Of a DNA stretch of 6,998 bases, positions 6,467 to 6,998 are shown in pieces. This DNA comes from Dehalococcoidales bacterium (GTDB lineage: Bacteria > Chloroflexota > Dehalococcoidia > Dehalococcoidales > UBA5760), in the NCBI GenBank assembly GCA_018399795.1, contig JAGYOC010000308.1, positions 1-6,998 of the forward strand, written 5' to 3'. How positions within the stretch are numbered: position 1 is the stretch's first letter; every line of letters starts with the position of its first letter. The position numbers and the translations under genes were made by a program. Under the pieces are notes generated by a model. That model ran no database searches, was not told the origin of the DNA, and saw nothing but the letters and a program-made list of their open reading frames with translations.

Positions 6467-6998
6467 CTATTCCAGATACTTGCGCAGTTTTTCCGGAACC
6501 AGGCTCGGATCGTTGGTTTGGGCTGGAATTACAGGGGGTTGGCCGTTTTCTTCCATGACAGCCATACCGTCTTCGCTGAGCAGGTAATCCAGCCAGGCTA
6601 TACCCATTTCCTCCTCCTCGGTCCCCTTGGGTATGGTTACTCCGTAGACAATAGCTTTTCCCCTCTTTTCGATGGTTTCCCCAGGCTCGGAGCCCGCGAT
6701 TTCCACAACTGCGGTGGAATAAAAATCGCTGTAGCTCTCGTCAGCCAGGTTTAGCTGGGGAGGAAGCTCCACATAGTTGAGGTTGTGCTGCGAGGCTACC
6801 GAGGTATATTCGAAAGCATAATCCAGGTCCCCCGATTCCAGCAGTGCGATGAGGTCAACCGACTTCGGCCGCATAGTGTCTCCCTCGGCCTGGTAGAGCG
6901 AGTCATACAAACCTTCTGTACCATAGTGTTCCTCAGCCAGTTGCCAGACCATCAGGGTACGATATCCGCACGGGTCCTGGTCCGGGTCACTGCGTCCG
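6467..6998 (-). CDS. wtpA: Tungstate/molybdate ABC transporter substrate-binding protein WtpA, 5'-truncated
   Basis: This is the C-terminal part, about 176 residues, of an extracellular oxyanion-binding protein of the WtpA/ModA class; the frame stays open to the window edge, so signal peptide and N-terminal lobe are outside. The characteristic segment GRSDPDQDPCGYRTLMVW (6997-6944) and DYAFEYTSVASQHNLNYVELP (6823-6761) match archaeal-type WtpA. In structures of this class the oxyanion is bound octahedrally with one Asp and one Glu carboxylate; the Asp of SDP and Glu of FEY are my candidates. The protein ends with the usual LLSEDG and PPVIPA blocks. It would deliver WO4 or MoO4 to WtpB/WtpC permease and ATPase, which are not visible: downstream lies a terminator, so any partner genes would be upstream. 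The family is common in archaea and in some anaerobic bacteria. Confidence 0.85.
   Translation of the reverse strand, partial: GRSDPDQDPCGYRTLMVWQLAEEHYGTEGLYDSLYQAEGDTMRPKSVDLIALLESGDLDYAFEYTSVASQHNLNYVELPPQLNLADESYSDFYSTAVVEIAGSEPGETIEKRGKAIVYGVTIPKGTEEEEMGIAWLDYLLSEDGMAVMEENGQPPVIPAQTNDPSLVPEKLRKYLE

Overview
The window looks like the chromosome of a bacterium that lives without oxygen. The code is dense, GC content is moderate by eye, genes lie on both strands, and GTG or TTG starts are used. Bacterial-type queuosine genes (tgt, queA) rule out an archaeon. The oxygen-sensitive type of epoxyqueuosine reductase (QueH), a radical SAM enzyme and a WtpA-type tungstate/molybdate-binding protein point to an anaerobe. 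An uncultured Chloroflexota (Dehalococcoidia-like) is my best guess from general protein flavour, but the sequence does not prove it.

Bases 1-3019 form a compact queuosine (Q) tRNA-modification locus. On the + strand lies the end of tgt (truncated by the window edge), followed 6 nt later by a queuosine-precursor transporter of the YhhQ/QPTR family. Facing them on the - strand are queA and queH, 24 nt apart. The two pairs meet tail to tail with only 6 nt between stop codons. Together they can import a 7-deazaguanine precursor, insert preQ1 into tRNA (Tgt), add the epoxycyclopentanediol from SAM (QueA) and reduce epoxyqueuosine to Q (QueH). No gene for making preQ0/preQ1 de novo (queD, queE, queC, queF, folE) is in the window, so the local set reads as salvage.

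Bases 3020-3983 hold a 115-nt gap with inverted repeats and a radical SAM protein (- strand, TTG start) of the COG0731/TYW1-like group. It lies directly upstream of queA in the same direction. Its function is unknown; a role in queuosine or other tRNA metabolism is the most interesting possibility.

Bases 3984-4117 are a divergent intergenic region with a good extended -10 promoter for the radical SAM gene. From 4118 a class I SAM-dependent methyltransferase runs on the + strand; its true start is unclear. It converges on an NAD(P)-dependent aldehyde dehydrogenase (4847-6301, - strand), which has a recognisable promoter and a strong Shine-Dalgarno site. The right edge carries the C-terminal part of wtpA (- strand), closed by a hairpin terminator. 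The right-hand genes have no evident functional link to the queuosine block.
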